The notes under the pieces were generated by a model. The model ran no database searches. It was not told where the DNA came from and worked only from the letters and a program-made list of their open reading frames with translations. Made by a program: the position numbers and the translations under genes. From Diplolepis rosae (lineage: Eukaryota; Arthropoda; Insecta; Hymenoptera; Diplolepididae): a stretch of 64,000 nucleotides of DNA. Positions within the stretch are counted from its first letter, which is position 1; each line of letters begins with the position of its first letter. Positions 1-9,888 of this stretch are shown here, piece by piece. The stretch lies in contig JAPYXD010000419.1 of NCBI GenBank assembly GCA_030998225.1, positions 124,001 to 188,000 of the forward strand, read 5' to 3'.

Positions 1-353
1 AATGCGAGAGTGAACAAAGATAAAAGTGAACTTACCTTCCAACCTTATGACCTAGTGTTGGTAAAAGCTTGCAATGTAGCAAATGCGGCAGCCGATAAGG
101 TAGCGAAGTTCCTTGCCCTCTACGAAGATCCCTATAAAGTAAAGAAGAGAGTCGCACGAAACACATACATACTCAGCAACACCCAGATTGAGCGGGAGAG
201 AGGGATATTTCACGCGGCAAACCTCAAGCCATACCGCACGGAACGCCAAGCAGGAGTGGGGATAGCCAGAGAAGTAGAAGAAAGTAATAGCGATGACTCA
301 CCAGGAAAAGCGTCAAGGAGAAAGAGAAAGTGTCAAGGCGTCAGTTTCCTCTG
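1..353 (+). CDS. C-terminus of Ty3/Gypsy-type pol (integrase tail), 5'-truncated by window edge
   Basis: The frame is open from base 1 and ends at a TGA near 352, giving about 117 residues. The order of motifs (F-x-P-x-DLVLVK, K-F-x-ALYEDPYKVKKRV, TYIL, RGIFHAANLKPY) is that of the region after the integrase core in insect Ty3/Gypsy-like Pol proteins, where it packs as a small beta-barrel and ends the polyprotein. The catalytic core lies outside the window. The tail after the barrel is basic and Ser/Lys rich. No stop or frameshift is visible in this stretch. Family assignment rests on motif recognition only. Confidence 0.72.
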
Positions 354-1160
354 AAGCCTCAGAAAGAATAGAGACAAAACGGAAGAAAGCCTGAATTCGC
401 GACGCAGACAGAGGCAAAGGATATACACCGGAATGTATACACACAGTGCGGAGAGTCGAAAGGAATAGTGGCATCCATGATAATGGAATACCACGCCATG
501 AAGGAAGTAAATGCAAGGCCAAGGACGTTGACCAACAGATAGAAAGCACCGACAGTGAAAGCAGGGATGAAAGTCTCGGAAGCCAACACCGATAAAACGA
601 AGAAAGAAACGCACAGAAAGTGTGTAGGAGCAGATGGATGAACGCCTAGCATATAAGAAGAGGAAGTGGTAATTTTAAAAGAAATTAATTACATTAGACA
701 TACAGGAAAGTCGATGCAACCTCCACCCACTCTGAAAAGGAAGTGGGTACCGAGGCAAGGCAACCCCAGCAGACAGGAGAAGGTGTATGCTGACATTCTG
801 GACAGTGAAAAGATCATAGTGAAAAGAAAAATAGCAAAAAAAGATACGGGAAAAGAGAATGAAAGAGATGAAAAAAAGCAAGAGAGAAGACGCCGCGAGA
901 GAGAGAGACGGCGCGGAAACGTATAAAAATGGGATGCTGAGCTTAAATCAGCATTCTGATGGCTCGCCAGCGAGCTGACTGGTCTCACTCGTGAAGTCCG
1001 CTGGGTGGGATCAGAAGTTTCTCTTCTTACTCTGACTAATAAGGAGCTTCAGACACTTATGCCGGTTCGATTGTAAACTTCTGAATTTTGTTTATTTTAT
1101 CCGGTTGTTCATATACAGTGAATTCTACATATTTTTTCAATACGTGTTGTTCATACTAGG
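354..1160 (+). repeat. Retroelement 3' region with LTR-like promoter
   Basis: Downstream of the pol end there is no convincing gene; the purine-rich frames at 666-926 encode only low-complexity basic peptide. A purine tract at 655-668 could be a polypurine tract. A TATAAAAA box lies at 924-931 with a TCAGCATTC initiator-like site about 24 bp downstream, followed by a T-rich tail. This arrangement fits the U3/R/U5 of a Gypsy LTR, but I could not find the second LTR, so the ends are not defined. Confidence 0.35.
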
Positions 1161-1263
1161 CTTCTTCATTTTGAATTGCAAGCTATGAGATAAGTTTTTG
1201 AGTTTTATGATTTTCCTTATTTTAATTATCTCTTATATTTTAATCTTTTACAGAAATTTCGAA

Positions 1264-1928
1264 TTAAGGGGGTCTCCTTATCCAGAACTTTCAAAAAATC
1301 GATTTTTTGTTTTTTTGTTTCAATCGATGGATCTATTATCAGAGAATATTGTCGCAAAATTTTACAGTCCATATCGGAATAGTTTTGATGGTAGAGTTCC
1401 GAGCAGTGGCTTGCGCGGAGCGAGCGGAAGGTTTTTTTCACCGTCTGAAAACTTTAAAGCGCGTTTTCTCAAAACCACATTTTTCAAAATTGCGTGCACG
1501 ATTAAAGGACAACCAATTAAGCTATTATTATAAACTTTTTTTTTTACTTGTAGGTAATTAAAATGCGCATATAGTGAACCTTTAGTTTTCATGATACAGT
1601 ATTTATTTTCATTATAAATAACGCATTTTAAACAAAAAAAAAGCGGTGAAAAATTTGATTTTTCTGGAAAGTAACTCAAAAGATCGATAAAAAAAAATTT
1701 TTTTACAATTTTTTAGGTTCACTATAAGCGGAAGACCCATCTGAATAAAAAAAAACAAATATATATGTGTTTCAGATAAAAAAAATGAAAATTTTTTTTA
1801 TTAACAAGTTTAAATATGTACCTAAATATATGCGAAAAATCTTTGACCAGTGTTTTTATTTTCTGCTTCAAAGAAAATTGGGAAAAAGTGCCCTTTTTTG
1901 AAGGTTCTGGATAAGGAGACCCCCTTAA
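1264..1928. mobile_element. MITE with TTAA ends (TTAAGGGGGTCTCC termini)
   Basis: Terminal inverted repeats of about 36 bp with one mismatch begin TTAAGGGGGTCTCCTTATCC at 1264 and are mirrored at 1893-1928. TTAA lies at both outer edges, the target duplication used by Kolobok and piggyBac elements. A second inverted pair is nested inside (about 1567-1584 and 1711-1728, core AGTGAACCT). There is no transposase; short frames inside are AT-rich noise. Confidence 0.7.
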
Positions 1929-1945
1929 TCTTTTAATTTATGACA

Positions 1946-1981
1946 CTAAACAGGGCCCCCGTATGTGGCCGAAACGTTTGC
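1946..1981 (+). other. Degenerate hammerhead-like motif
   Basis: A hairpin GGGCC...GGCC is followed directly by GAAACGTTTG, the 3' core of hammerhead ribozymes in Penelope-like elements. The 5' core, normally CTGATGA, reads CTAAACA here. It resembles the better preserved copies near 11403 and 22765 and is probably a decayed retroelement end. Confidence 0.3.
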
Positions 1982-1984
1982 CTT

Positions 1985-3045
1985 CCTTTTCTGCGTTTTT
2001 TTATATCTAACATTGATAACTTTTAATCGAAGAAAATAAAAAGAAACTGACCCTATGTCAAAAGAACAAGAAATTAATAAAAATTGTGTGAATTTGGGGT
2101 CAATATAATAGCAGGCATGTTTTCAAACATCTCAGGTCATAATTGAGAATTGTGTTTCTCTCGACTCCATGCAAAAGATGCGCGGAAAAAACGCCAAATT
2201 CAATATTACAAAACACATCATTTAAAAATTTACACTTCTTTTTTAGATGTTTAAAAAAAATTAACTCAAAATAAATGTGGAAGATTTTGTAAAATCGTAG
2301 GATGATTTAAATACTTAGAGAATCATTTTTCAGTGAAATGAAAATTCATCGAATGTTTAAAATTTCAAAATAAAATATCGATTTCAATATTTTCTATTTT
2401 TGTAAATTTACTGCTTTAATTAGAAAAATATGTTGGGGATATTTTATATAAAAATATGATTGAATATGAGATTCAAGTTTAGAAAATAAAGGGTTTAAAA
2501 AATTTGAACAATACATAAATGATATCTAAATTTACACATGGAATCGCACAGTAGAATTTCTCTGATATAAGGAAACATTGAAAAACATTCCAACCTAAGA
2601 AAATACTTTCAAAAGTTTTTGAAATACGTAACATTTATTATATGTAAATTTCAATATATATGTCAATTTGCATACTGATAAATTGCAATTTCCATATAAA
2701 ATGTTACTTATTTTGCAAGTATGCTCAAAAAAAGTCTACGAATTTGTTTCCTTTTTTTAGATATTTGGGAAAAAAATCGATTTTTTTTAATCATGCAAAT
2801 TATTAAAAAGTTACAGAAATAACCTATTTTCTACTTTTTTAGGTCTTTATTTGATAATGGTTGAAATTATAGGTACTTCTCCTATTCTTTAAAGGTGTCA
2901 ATTTTTCGTGCATCACTAGAGCTATTGAAAACAACACGAAATATCAAGCCAATGGTTTTGAAGAAATTTAAATAATCGTTCAAAACTGTATGTACATTGT
3001 TGAAACAATTCTCAGACAAGCTAAAAATCAAGGCAACTAAAAATG
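1985..3045. other. AT-rich spacer, no gene seen
   Basis: No ORF of note and no clear terminal repeats. The stretch 2140-2400 weakly resembles 47440-47720 (a CTCCA-GCAAAA motif followed by AT-rich text), so it may be a decayed copy of the hAT-like element there. Confidence 0.4.
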
Positions 3046-3049
3046 CTTT

Positions 3050-3365
3050 CAGCAAAGTTGATATATTTTATTCAAAATAGTTCCCTTTAGACTCAACACA
3101 TCACTTTGCACGGTCAAAAAGTGAATTGAAAGACAATTCTATTTCATCAGTAGAAATTATATTTAGGATGGCGTTCGTCGACCTTCGAATGCCTTTAATG
3201 TCTGCATAAAGCTTCCCTTTCATGGCCAAGGCATGGAGACAAATCAATTGAATACGGGGAATAGTTGATAGCAAAAATGTTATTTTTGGTCAAAAAATCC
3301 GTTATTAACGTTGATCGATGAGCTGGTGCGTTATCGTGCAACAAGCGCCATCTTCCTTTTTTAAG
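3050..3365 (-). pseudogene. mariner transposase relic (C-terminal half)
   Basis: On the minus strand the peptide KGRWRLLHDNAPAHRSTL carries the second catalytic Asp block (HDNAPAH) of mariner transposases. It runs on through SPYSIDLSPC, which corresponds to the YSPDLAPCD motif with third-Asp context, then decays. The N-terminal half is missing: at 3410 the BEL LTR begins. The relic is therefore older than the BEL insertion. Confidence 0.75.
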
Positions 3366-3410
3366 GATATTTTGGCAGAAAATGCCGAATAAGCTTCATA
3401 CCACCAAGAT

Positions 3411-4044
3411 TGTTTTGGATTATGTTTTAAATGTAGCGGGGTTGAGACCAAATAAACATGCACGTATTGAATTAAACATATATTCACGAAGTACTACACT
3501 TAAATATACATTCTGAGGTTTCGCGGAGGAGATGGACTAAAATTATTTGGATGTGTCTGCGGACCGAGCTGTCTTGTCGTCAGATTTTTGTATACTAACT
3601 CTTGTCCCTTCTATTCGTTGTCTGCCGAGAAAACTTGAGGGTAAAAAATGAGAGTGGAAAAGGATGAAAGTACAATAATTGGTCAGAATAGGACGAGGTG
3701 GGAGATGCCAAGACAGTCCCTTGTTTGACGTTACAAAATTTGGAAAATACCCGAATCTGAGTTTTATGAGGTTGATCCGCGGTCAAAAATACATTAAATG
3801 TTAAGTTATAAAGAGAGGGCTCTAGATCGGGACGAAAACGACTAATAGTAAAGTTTCGGTGGGCGAGGTTGTCCTAAGCTGGGCCTGCAGTCAATACAAT
3901 TGCTGTTGGCTGAACAGAATATAAAACTGACTGTTCTAAATAAATTCAAAGGCACATGTTTGGGCTGAGCATTAAGAGACAATTACTATTATAAGTTACG
4001 CTAAGTTCATTGTTCCTAAAAACAAGAATTGTTACGACATAACA
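3411..4044 (-). repeat. BEL 3' LTR, complete
   Basis: On the minus strand it starts TGTTATGTCGTAACAATTC and ends CCAAAACA, the TGTT...AACA ends usual for BEL/Pao. About 410 bp match the LTR at 9475-9888. Length 634 bp. A TATAAAA-like sequence near 3924 (on the plus listing ATATAAAACTG) lies outside the shared block. Confidence 0.85.
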
Positions 4045-4057
4045 TCTTGGCCCCCTT
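4045..4057 (-). promoter_or_regulatory. Polypurine tract of BEL element
   Basis: Reads AAGGGGGCCAAGA on the minus strand and abuts the LTR start TGTTATG. This is the expected plus-strand primer site. Confidence 0.7.
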
Positions 4058-4399
4058 GAACGACCATGGAGTTCAAAGGAATTTACATGTGATTTGAAAA
4101 AAATGCTTAAACAATACTTGATAGACATTTCGAACATGCTGGTATGAATATTTCGAACGAATTGAACGACGCTTGATAGTCGTTTCAAACATGTTGATGT
4201 AAGCATACTGAACGAATGTCGAACGACATAGATCCTGAATATAAATTAAATCTGATGACCTTGCTTAAAATCGTCTTACACATATACCTCAATAACTCAA
4301 TTGAAAAGGTCGAATTTTTAAAGAAAATATAATTATAATAAATTAGGCTAGTACATAATTTCGAGATTAAATTTACATGGTAAATCAAAGTATAAGTTA

Positions 4400-5440
4400 T
4401 TAATTATAAATCGGGAGGGGGTACAATTTGACAACCGGGCGCTTGTATTCGCCGTTTCTGGTTATGAGCTTTGTTACGTGATGATTACCTGGCAAAACAA
4501 TAGGATGCTTTTTAGCATATGGAATATCCGCAAGCTCGAGTCGACCGCCAACTCTTATAATTCCTTGTTTTATAAATGGATTTAAGCTTAACAAACTGCT
4601 TTTTCTGTCAAGAGCTTCGTCACAAGAGAGAGAATTGATTTCTTCTTAAAAAGCGGAATTTTGTACTAATTTTATTGCAAATAGCATTGCGATTTCAAGT
4701 TCTTCGAATGACAAAGGAACCTTAGTTTTTTTAGAAGATTCCTTTGCTTTCACGTTATTAATGAATCGTTGGCAATAAGCCGTTTTTAATTTTTTTGTAT
4801 TATCATATTTATCCAATACGTTTGCTATAAAGTATCTTTTATCTTTTTTATAATTTAACGTTCTTAGAGTAAAAGATAGTGAAGACTCGATTATAGGTTC
4901 TTTAGGATCTTGTGGTTCAAAAACGCGAGATTGAGGCCATTCATTGATATCTTGACTAAGCCAAGCAGGTCCGTTTTGCCAAACGGTGGCTTGCAGAAAT
5001 TCTTTTGGATTTTGACCTCGGGAAACTAGGTCTGCTGGATTGTGGTTTGTCGGGACATGACGCCATTGATTGGGCTTAACCTTTTGGATTTCAGCTACTC
5101 GATTTGCTTCAAAGGTGAGTAGTGTGCGTGGTTCTGAGTTTATCCAGTTGAGAGCGACAGTTGAATCTGACCAGAAAAAGATTTTGTCAATTGACATTTG
5201 GTAAGACTGAACTGTAGATTCTTACAGTTTTGTTAATAATAATGCTGCGGACAATTCCAACTTGGGAAGTGTAGTGGTTTTCAAAGGAGCAACGCGAGAT
5301 CTTGCACATGTGAAAGAGCAATGATGCTCGCCCTGCTTGTTGGTACAACGGAGGTAGATGCAAGCTCCGTATGCCTTTGTACTGGCTTCGCAGAACCCGT
5401 GAATTTGCGTTTATGACATGTTTGGAATAACGATGCATCG
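4400..5440 (-). pseudogene. BEL Pol: RNase H and integrase remnant
   Basis: Reading down the minus strand, HGFCEASTKAYGACIYLR and SRVAPLKTTTLPKLELSAAL mark the start of the Pao-type RNase H. FFWSDSTVALNWI and HVPTNHNPADLVSRG complete it, in the open frame 5197-4646. One frameshift later RVGGRLELADIPYAKKHPI marks the integrase zinc-binding N-domain. The text then jumps from HHVTKLI to GEYKRPVVKLYPLP, the normal extreme C-terminus, so the DDE integrase core has been deleted. Confidence 0.85.
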
Positions 5441-5451
5441 ATTGTATCGCA

Positions 5452-5481
<30 letters not shown>
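5452..5481. repeat. (TATC)n microsatellite
   Basis: About seven tetranucleotide units at the junction between the RT and RNase H remnants, probably grown at a deletion joint inside BEL pol. Confidence 0.95.
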
Positions 5482-5482
<1 letters not shown>

Positions 5483-6572
5483 AGTCTTTTGCAACCCAGG
5501 AGGAATAGGTTCATCCCAACCAACCTTTGCTTTCCAGAGAAATTGGATCATAAGTTTTGCTAAGACTACTACTGGCCCTAGTAACCTTAATGGACCGAAT
5601 AACCTTGCACTTTGTGATAGTATCGTCCTCTTTGTTACTGTTTCGTCTGTATTGGGAATATTACAGTGTAAACGATTGAGTCGTTTTGTGAGTCCCAATG
5701 AACTCCAAAAGTTTTTATGGTTTCTGTTGGGTCAAGGGACATGTATGTGTTTTCAGAATTTCCTGGAATGCCGTTAATTAAAGTTTTATCGTTTGAACCT
5801 GCAATTTTTTTTTTGTTATAAAAATGATAGGACCCTATCATTTTTTCCCACCATATATCGGTCATTGCGAAACCTGCAATTTTTTTTTCAATCGGCGATA
5901 TCTCCGGTTAGAAAAATTAAAATAATACATGTGAATAGTGAAATGGAAAGTGGCTCTTTTTGATGGTTTTCTCATATTTAAAAAATAATAAAAATTGGCG
6001 AAGTTATCAATGCTCAAATATAGCGAAAAACCGTTTATTTTGCACTTTTAGGTTAGGATTACTCGAAAGCCTGACGTGATGGAGCAATTCTAAGCCCGGA
6101 TTCGGTTTCTACGCAAAAAATTACTTCGGAAATGTACCCCAGCTACTCCATAACAAAACCATGTAGACCTGTGCAATCATTGAGAGAGATACTAGTTGAT
6201 GATTTCGCGGACGCATCGAACACGACTCGCGTTTTAGTGGTGAGCCTCGCCTCTTTGACCACTGCGTGATGTGGGAGAAAATAACCCTTATCTAATTGTA
6301 TCTTGCCAGTTACTTCTGACATATGACTTTCTTACAAATAATTATTGATGAATTTGGAATATTGACCCGTTAATGATGAATCTCTCTTGAATCGTTTTTC
6401 AAGAGCATAAAATAGTTGAAACGCAATTTTTTTCGATTCACCGAGTTTCTCGATTTTTTTATTGAAAGGAAGTTTTACTGTGTATCTACCGGTATTCTCA
6501 CATTGAACATGCTCTACGAAGTGATTTTCGCAAGCCTGTTCTTCTTTTGAACGCGTTGAAGAGGGTTGAACT
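5480..6572 (-). pseudogene. BEL Pol: reverse transcriptase remnant
   Basis: The N-terminal RT text is clear (TGRYTVKLPF, then KGYFLPHHAVVKEA and TKTRVVFDASAKSS). The C-terminal connection is also clear (NTYMSLDPTETIKTFGVHWD and SQSARLFGPLRLLGPVVVLA). Between them, about 5870-6150, the palm with the YxDD active site is absent and replaced by unrelated AT-rich DNA. An ACCTGCAATTTTTTTTT direct repeat (5789 and 5871) hints at an imprecise repair event. The RT is dead. Confidence 0.82.
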
Positions 6573-7057
6573 TTATCTAACTCCCACAAAAGGGGTATCT
6601 CTGTCTAAAGAACAAGAAGGCATTGAATTTGAAATTTGCTTTACTATAAAGAGTTCCAGATCACAACATTCGTTGTTAAATCTGGATTTATTGGTAGCGA
6701 AGGTTCTAAATTGGATTTTTGTGCACTTGTCGACAATTGAAAGGAGCGGAATTTCGAAAGATCTTTTTCTTAAACCTAGGCGAGATGCACAGCTATCGGT
6801 AATGGCACAGGATTGGGACCCTCCGTCTATCATGACACGGCAGGGTTGATAGTTGCCTTGACTATCCACGGCATCAACAATGGCTGTTGCCAAATAAATT
6901 TGAGATGGTAATGGAATATGGTAGCCAGTTGTACCTGAATTCGCGGTTACATTTTCAACAGAGGTGAGCTGTTCCGTTTGGTCTAACTGTTTGACAAAAT
7001 GAAGAAGTGTGTTATGTCGTTTATTACACTTTCGGCAGTTATTTAAACGACGGTCTG
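6573..7057 (-). pseudogene. BEL Pol: retropepsin-like aspartic protease
   Basis: The motif RVMIDGGSQSCAITD holds the catalytic DGGS variant of the D[ST]G triad found in Pao-type (A17-like) proteases, followed by LGLRKRSFEIPL. It is preceded in frame by NCRKCNKRHNTLLHF, the second half of the Gag zinc-knuckle pair. The frame is open from the MITE junction at 7057 to 6573, so this part has not yet decayed. In the intact element it would have been continuous with Gag across the MITE. Confidence 0.82.
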
Positions 7058-7065
7058 CTACGCGG

Positions 7066-7396
7066 CAGTGTTCTCAGATTGCGAACCGGGGTACCTAAAG
7101 ACACGATTGCACGCCGTAAATTCGAAATTCTCGTCTGCTTCCCGCCTCTTTTGCACGGAGTCGAGAAAAATACAATTCTTAATTTCGACTCTATAACAGA
7201 CAGCGTGAAATCTAAAAATAGCATTGCACGGAGGAAGCAAGGAGAATAAGGAGAAGTTGTAGTGTCGTTCTCGCACGCAAGAACGACAAGGAAGGAACAA
7301 AAGCAGCGCACCCCGTCGTCTCTCCCTACTCCCTTCACACGGATACAGCGTGCAATCGTGTCTGTAGGTACCCCGGTTCGCAATCTGAGCACACTG
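7066..7396. mobile_element. hAT-type MITE inserted in BEL gag
   Basis: Ends are CAGTGTTCTCAGATTGCGAA and its mirror, with inverted repeats of about 55 bp (one or two mismatches). The flanks CTACGCGG (7058-7065) and CCACGCGG (7397-7404) form an 8-bp target duplication with one change. CAGTG ends plus 8-bp duplications are hAT hallmarks. The inner 230 bp, about 7113-7345, match 41378-41605 in the large hAT fold-back, so both come from one family. The insertion point is directly after the Cys-x2-Cys-x4-Gly-His of the zinc knuckle. Confidence 0.88.
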
Positions 7397-8763
7397 CCAC
7401 GCGGTGTCCCACACGAAGACAATTTGAACATAGGGAGGCATTTTTTACCTCTGTCTGTCGATTCTGAGGAGACATATTTAAAAACTGGCTGCATGTGTAA
7501 ATTGCGTGGACTCCTTTGCAGGCTGGACAATATCGATGCGTTTGTTGATTTTTTGAAAATGTTGATAATTGGTTTGATTCGAGGTTAGAAAGCGAAGCGA
7601 AGTATGCGCGTGATGAATGTGATACTGGACCTGTCGCGAACTCGTTTTTCGCGTGAGAGTTTTTATTTAAGCTTGAGTGAGTAGGAGCTGGCCGTGTGAC
7701 ATCTATCTGAGCACGACGCTCTAAAAAGGAAATCATAATTTGTAGTTTTGGAACATCAGAATTTCCCGTGAATTCCTCCCATTTATCGCGATTATAATTG
7801 TTCAATTTTTCTTTCATTAAATGAATAATCATTAAATCCCATTCATCGACTGGTTGTTCTAGGGCACGCAAGGCTCTCATATGTTTTTGTACATTATCTA
7901 ATAAGGAACGTATCGAGAAGTCTCTGGATATTGATGGTAAATTTAAAAGTGCTTCAACATGATTCTCAACGATAAACTTGAGATTGTCATAATGATCGGT
8001 TAATAACCTTCACGCGATTGTGTAGTTCTCACTAGGTGATTCAAGCGACGCGATCACTTCTGCCGCCTCGTCCTTGACACATGATTTCAGATAGTGAAAT
8101 TTAAAAATGTTAGGAACTTGCGCATTATTATGTACCATGGAATTAAATATGTCTCTGAACCATAGCCATGTGTCTAAGGTGCCAGAAAACATTGGAAATG
8201 AGAACTTAGGAAGATGTGGATCTAAGAAAACATGACTTGGTGTCTGAAAAGTTTCAGATTGGTTTAAACTATGCTAGCTGACTAAATTAGTTGGATTTGC
8301 AAGGGTTATTTTATTTCCGAAGGTTAATTGATTTGTTAGATTGGGGTATGAGAAAACAAACCGTGAGAAAGCAAACAAAAAAGGAGGAAAGAAAAAAGAA
8401 GGCAACCTTCCGAAACCCCTTCCTTCTTTTTCTTTCTTTCGTCCTCTTTTGCTTTTATTACCCATCACCATTTACATAAATAAAATTTATACTATCGCCG
8501 ACGTTTCGGTGCTCTTTCAGCACCCCCTTCAAAGCTGTAACACTACAGAAAATAGAAAAATTTAATCATTGTTGCGTCTCCTATCACCCTCCATGGGGAC
8601 GCAGATCCTTCTCCATGGAACGCCAACAGGAAACCTGTTGGCAAATTCAGCATTTGGGTTAGCTTCGAACGCATTGAGTACTTTTTCTAATCTTGTTAAT
8701 TTACTTTTGAGAAAACCCCTTTTTTTTTACTAATAATGCAATTTGTGGTTCTTGATTACTCAT
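7397..8763 (-). pseudogene. BEL Gag (DUF1759-type) with zinc knuckle
   Basis: A probable start is the ATG at 8763 (MSNQEPQIALL), followed after one slip in a T run by RLEKVLNAFEANPNAEFANR. Then comes foreign repeat (8345-8640). The typical Pao Gag resumes with LPKFSFPMFSGTLDTWLWFR, one stop at 8010, then MRALRALEQPVDEWD and WEEFTGN. The zinc region reads YCPACKGVHAIYTCSQF and LCSNCLRVGHR, where the hAT MITE cuts in. Gag would package element RNA; here it is broken by one stop, one frameshift and two insertions. Confidence 0.82.
8345..8640. repeat. Dispersed repeat, copy 1 (Penelope-like end?)
   Basis: About 290 bp that recur at 14460-14750 in the same orientation with roughly 90% identity, starting TATGAGAAAACAAAC and ending near CCATGGAACGCCA. 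On the minus strand at 8499-8536 a perfect hairpin GGTGCT...AGCACC is followed by GAAACGTCGG, as in hammerhead ribozymes of Penelope-like elements; the CTGATGA core has decayed. It lies inside BEL gag. Confidence 0.55.
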
Positions 8764-9451
8764 CTTTGTATGTAACGAAATGAACCGATTGAAATCAAGA
8801 CGAGATTTTCAGGGAGTTGGTCGAGAAAATGGTGAAAAGGAAGGATTTATCTCAGTGATTCAAAGACTTACTCACTCTTCGACGATGTATATTAGTTGCT
8901 CAGGAAAATAGGCGTGTGTGATGTTGGCTGCTACGTTGAAGATAGTTGTGATTGTGGGATGCTGGCTGAAGATGCTGTGATGACTCTTTAATTTCTAGAT
9001 CACTTGTTGAAAGTACTGTAGTGAATTGATTTTCGATTGACTCGCTGTTTGTGTCCAGTGGTTTGCTTGGATTTGTAGTTCACTGGCTGGATATGTTGTA
9101 ATGAATTGTTTGATTTTACAATTCAGTACCAGTATGCAGTGCAGTGGATTATTTTATTTAACGATTCACTGGCTGCATATGTTGCAATGGATTATTTCAA
9201 ATCGATGCTATGTTAGGCTGGATACTGCAGTGCTATGGATTCGTGAATCTGACGTATGCGCAGCACCTTTCCGCTACCGTGGATGCTACGATTAATGAAT
9301 CGTTGGTTTATTTTAGTTTAATCTCCTCCCATGAATGCTGGTTTGATTTCTGTTTAGCTGCACACGTTCTTGTGCACTCGTTTATGTTAACATTCAGTTT
9401 CTTGATGACTTTAATGTTCGTAGGATAAATGCACTTCCACTATTATTTAGT
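8764..9451 (-). other. BEL 5' untranslated leader
   Basis: Lies between the primer binding site and the Gag start and carries no conserved frame. It contains several degenerate copies of a TTCACTGGCTG...TGAATTG phrase (about 9000-9200), a loose tandem repeat of 60-70 bp. Confidence 0.5.
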
Positions 9452-9469
9452 ATCCGGTTCGAAGGACCA
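9452..9469 (-). promoter_or_regulatory. tRNA primer binding site of BEL element
   Basis: On the minus strand TGGTCCTTCGAACCGGAT lies five bases after the LTR end (AAAACA). It begins TGG and looks like the complement of an arginine-type tRNA 3' end (ATCCGG-TCGAAGGACCA). tRNA identity is from memory of that sequence. Confidence 0.72.
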
Positions 9470-9474
9470 ATAAA

Positions 9475-9888
9475 TGTTTTGGATTATGTTTTAAATGTAG
9501 CGGGGTTGGGACCACATAAATATGCACGTATTGAATTACACATATATTTTCGAAATACTACACTTAAATATACATTGTGAGGTTTCGCGGAGGAGATAGA
9601 CTAAAATTATTTGGATGTGTCTGCGGACCGAGCTGTCTTTTCGTCAGATTTTTGTATACTAACTCTTGTCCCTTCTGTTCGTTGTCTACCGAGAAAACTT
9701 GATGGTAAAAGATGAGAGTGGAGAAGGATGAAAGTATAATAATTGGTCAGACTAGGACGAGGTGGGAGATGCCAAGACAATCTCTTGTTTGACGTTACAA
9801 AATTTGGCAAATACCCGAATTTGAGTTTTATGAGGTTGATCCTCGGTCAAAAATACATTAAATGTTAAGTTATGAAGAGAGGGCTCTA
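9475..9888 (-). repeat. BEL 5' LTR, truncated by Tc1 insertion
   Basis: Matches 3411-3825 closely, up to the shared string GAGAGGGCTCTA. There the left copy goes on with GATCGGG but this one with CAGTACAG, the end of a Tc1-like element, so the break falls exactly at a TA. The remaining 220 bp of LTR, which would hold its promoter, are not seen beyond the Tc1. Confidence 0.83.

Larger units (their letters stand above)
3411..9888 (-). mobile_element. BEL/Pao LTR retrotransposon, degenerate
   Basis: The outline is complete on the minus strand: 5' LTR (9475-9888, cut short), primer binding site, Gag with zinc knuckles, aspartic protease, RT, RNase H, an integrase remnant, polypurine tract and 3' LTR (3411-4044). 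The two LTRs are about 93-95% alike over their shared roughly 410 bp. Large deletions remove the RT active site and the integrase core, so it cannot move by itself. Later insertions sit in the LTR (Tc1 at 9889), in Gag (hAT MITE at 7066) and in the Gag N-terminal region (8345-8640). A left target duplication would be AAGAT, but the right flank is gone. Confidence 0.88.

Noticed and set aside
666..926. Possible basic protein (Lys/Arg-rich ORF)
   Set aside because: Purine-rich low complexity in a putative LTR region; no conserved motif.
7039..7530. 163-codon minus-strand ORF across the MITE
   Set aside because: It is an out-of-frame shadow of Gag joined to the hAT MITE; the true Gag frame reads CLRVGHR and resumes as NCRKCNKRHN beyond the MITE.
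9452..9469. tRNA gene fragment
   Set aside because: Only 18 bases match a tRNA 3' end and the position directly beside the LTR makes it a primer binding site.
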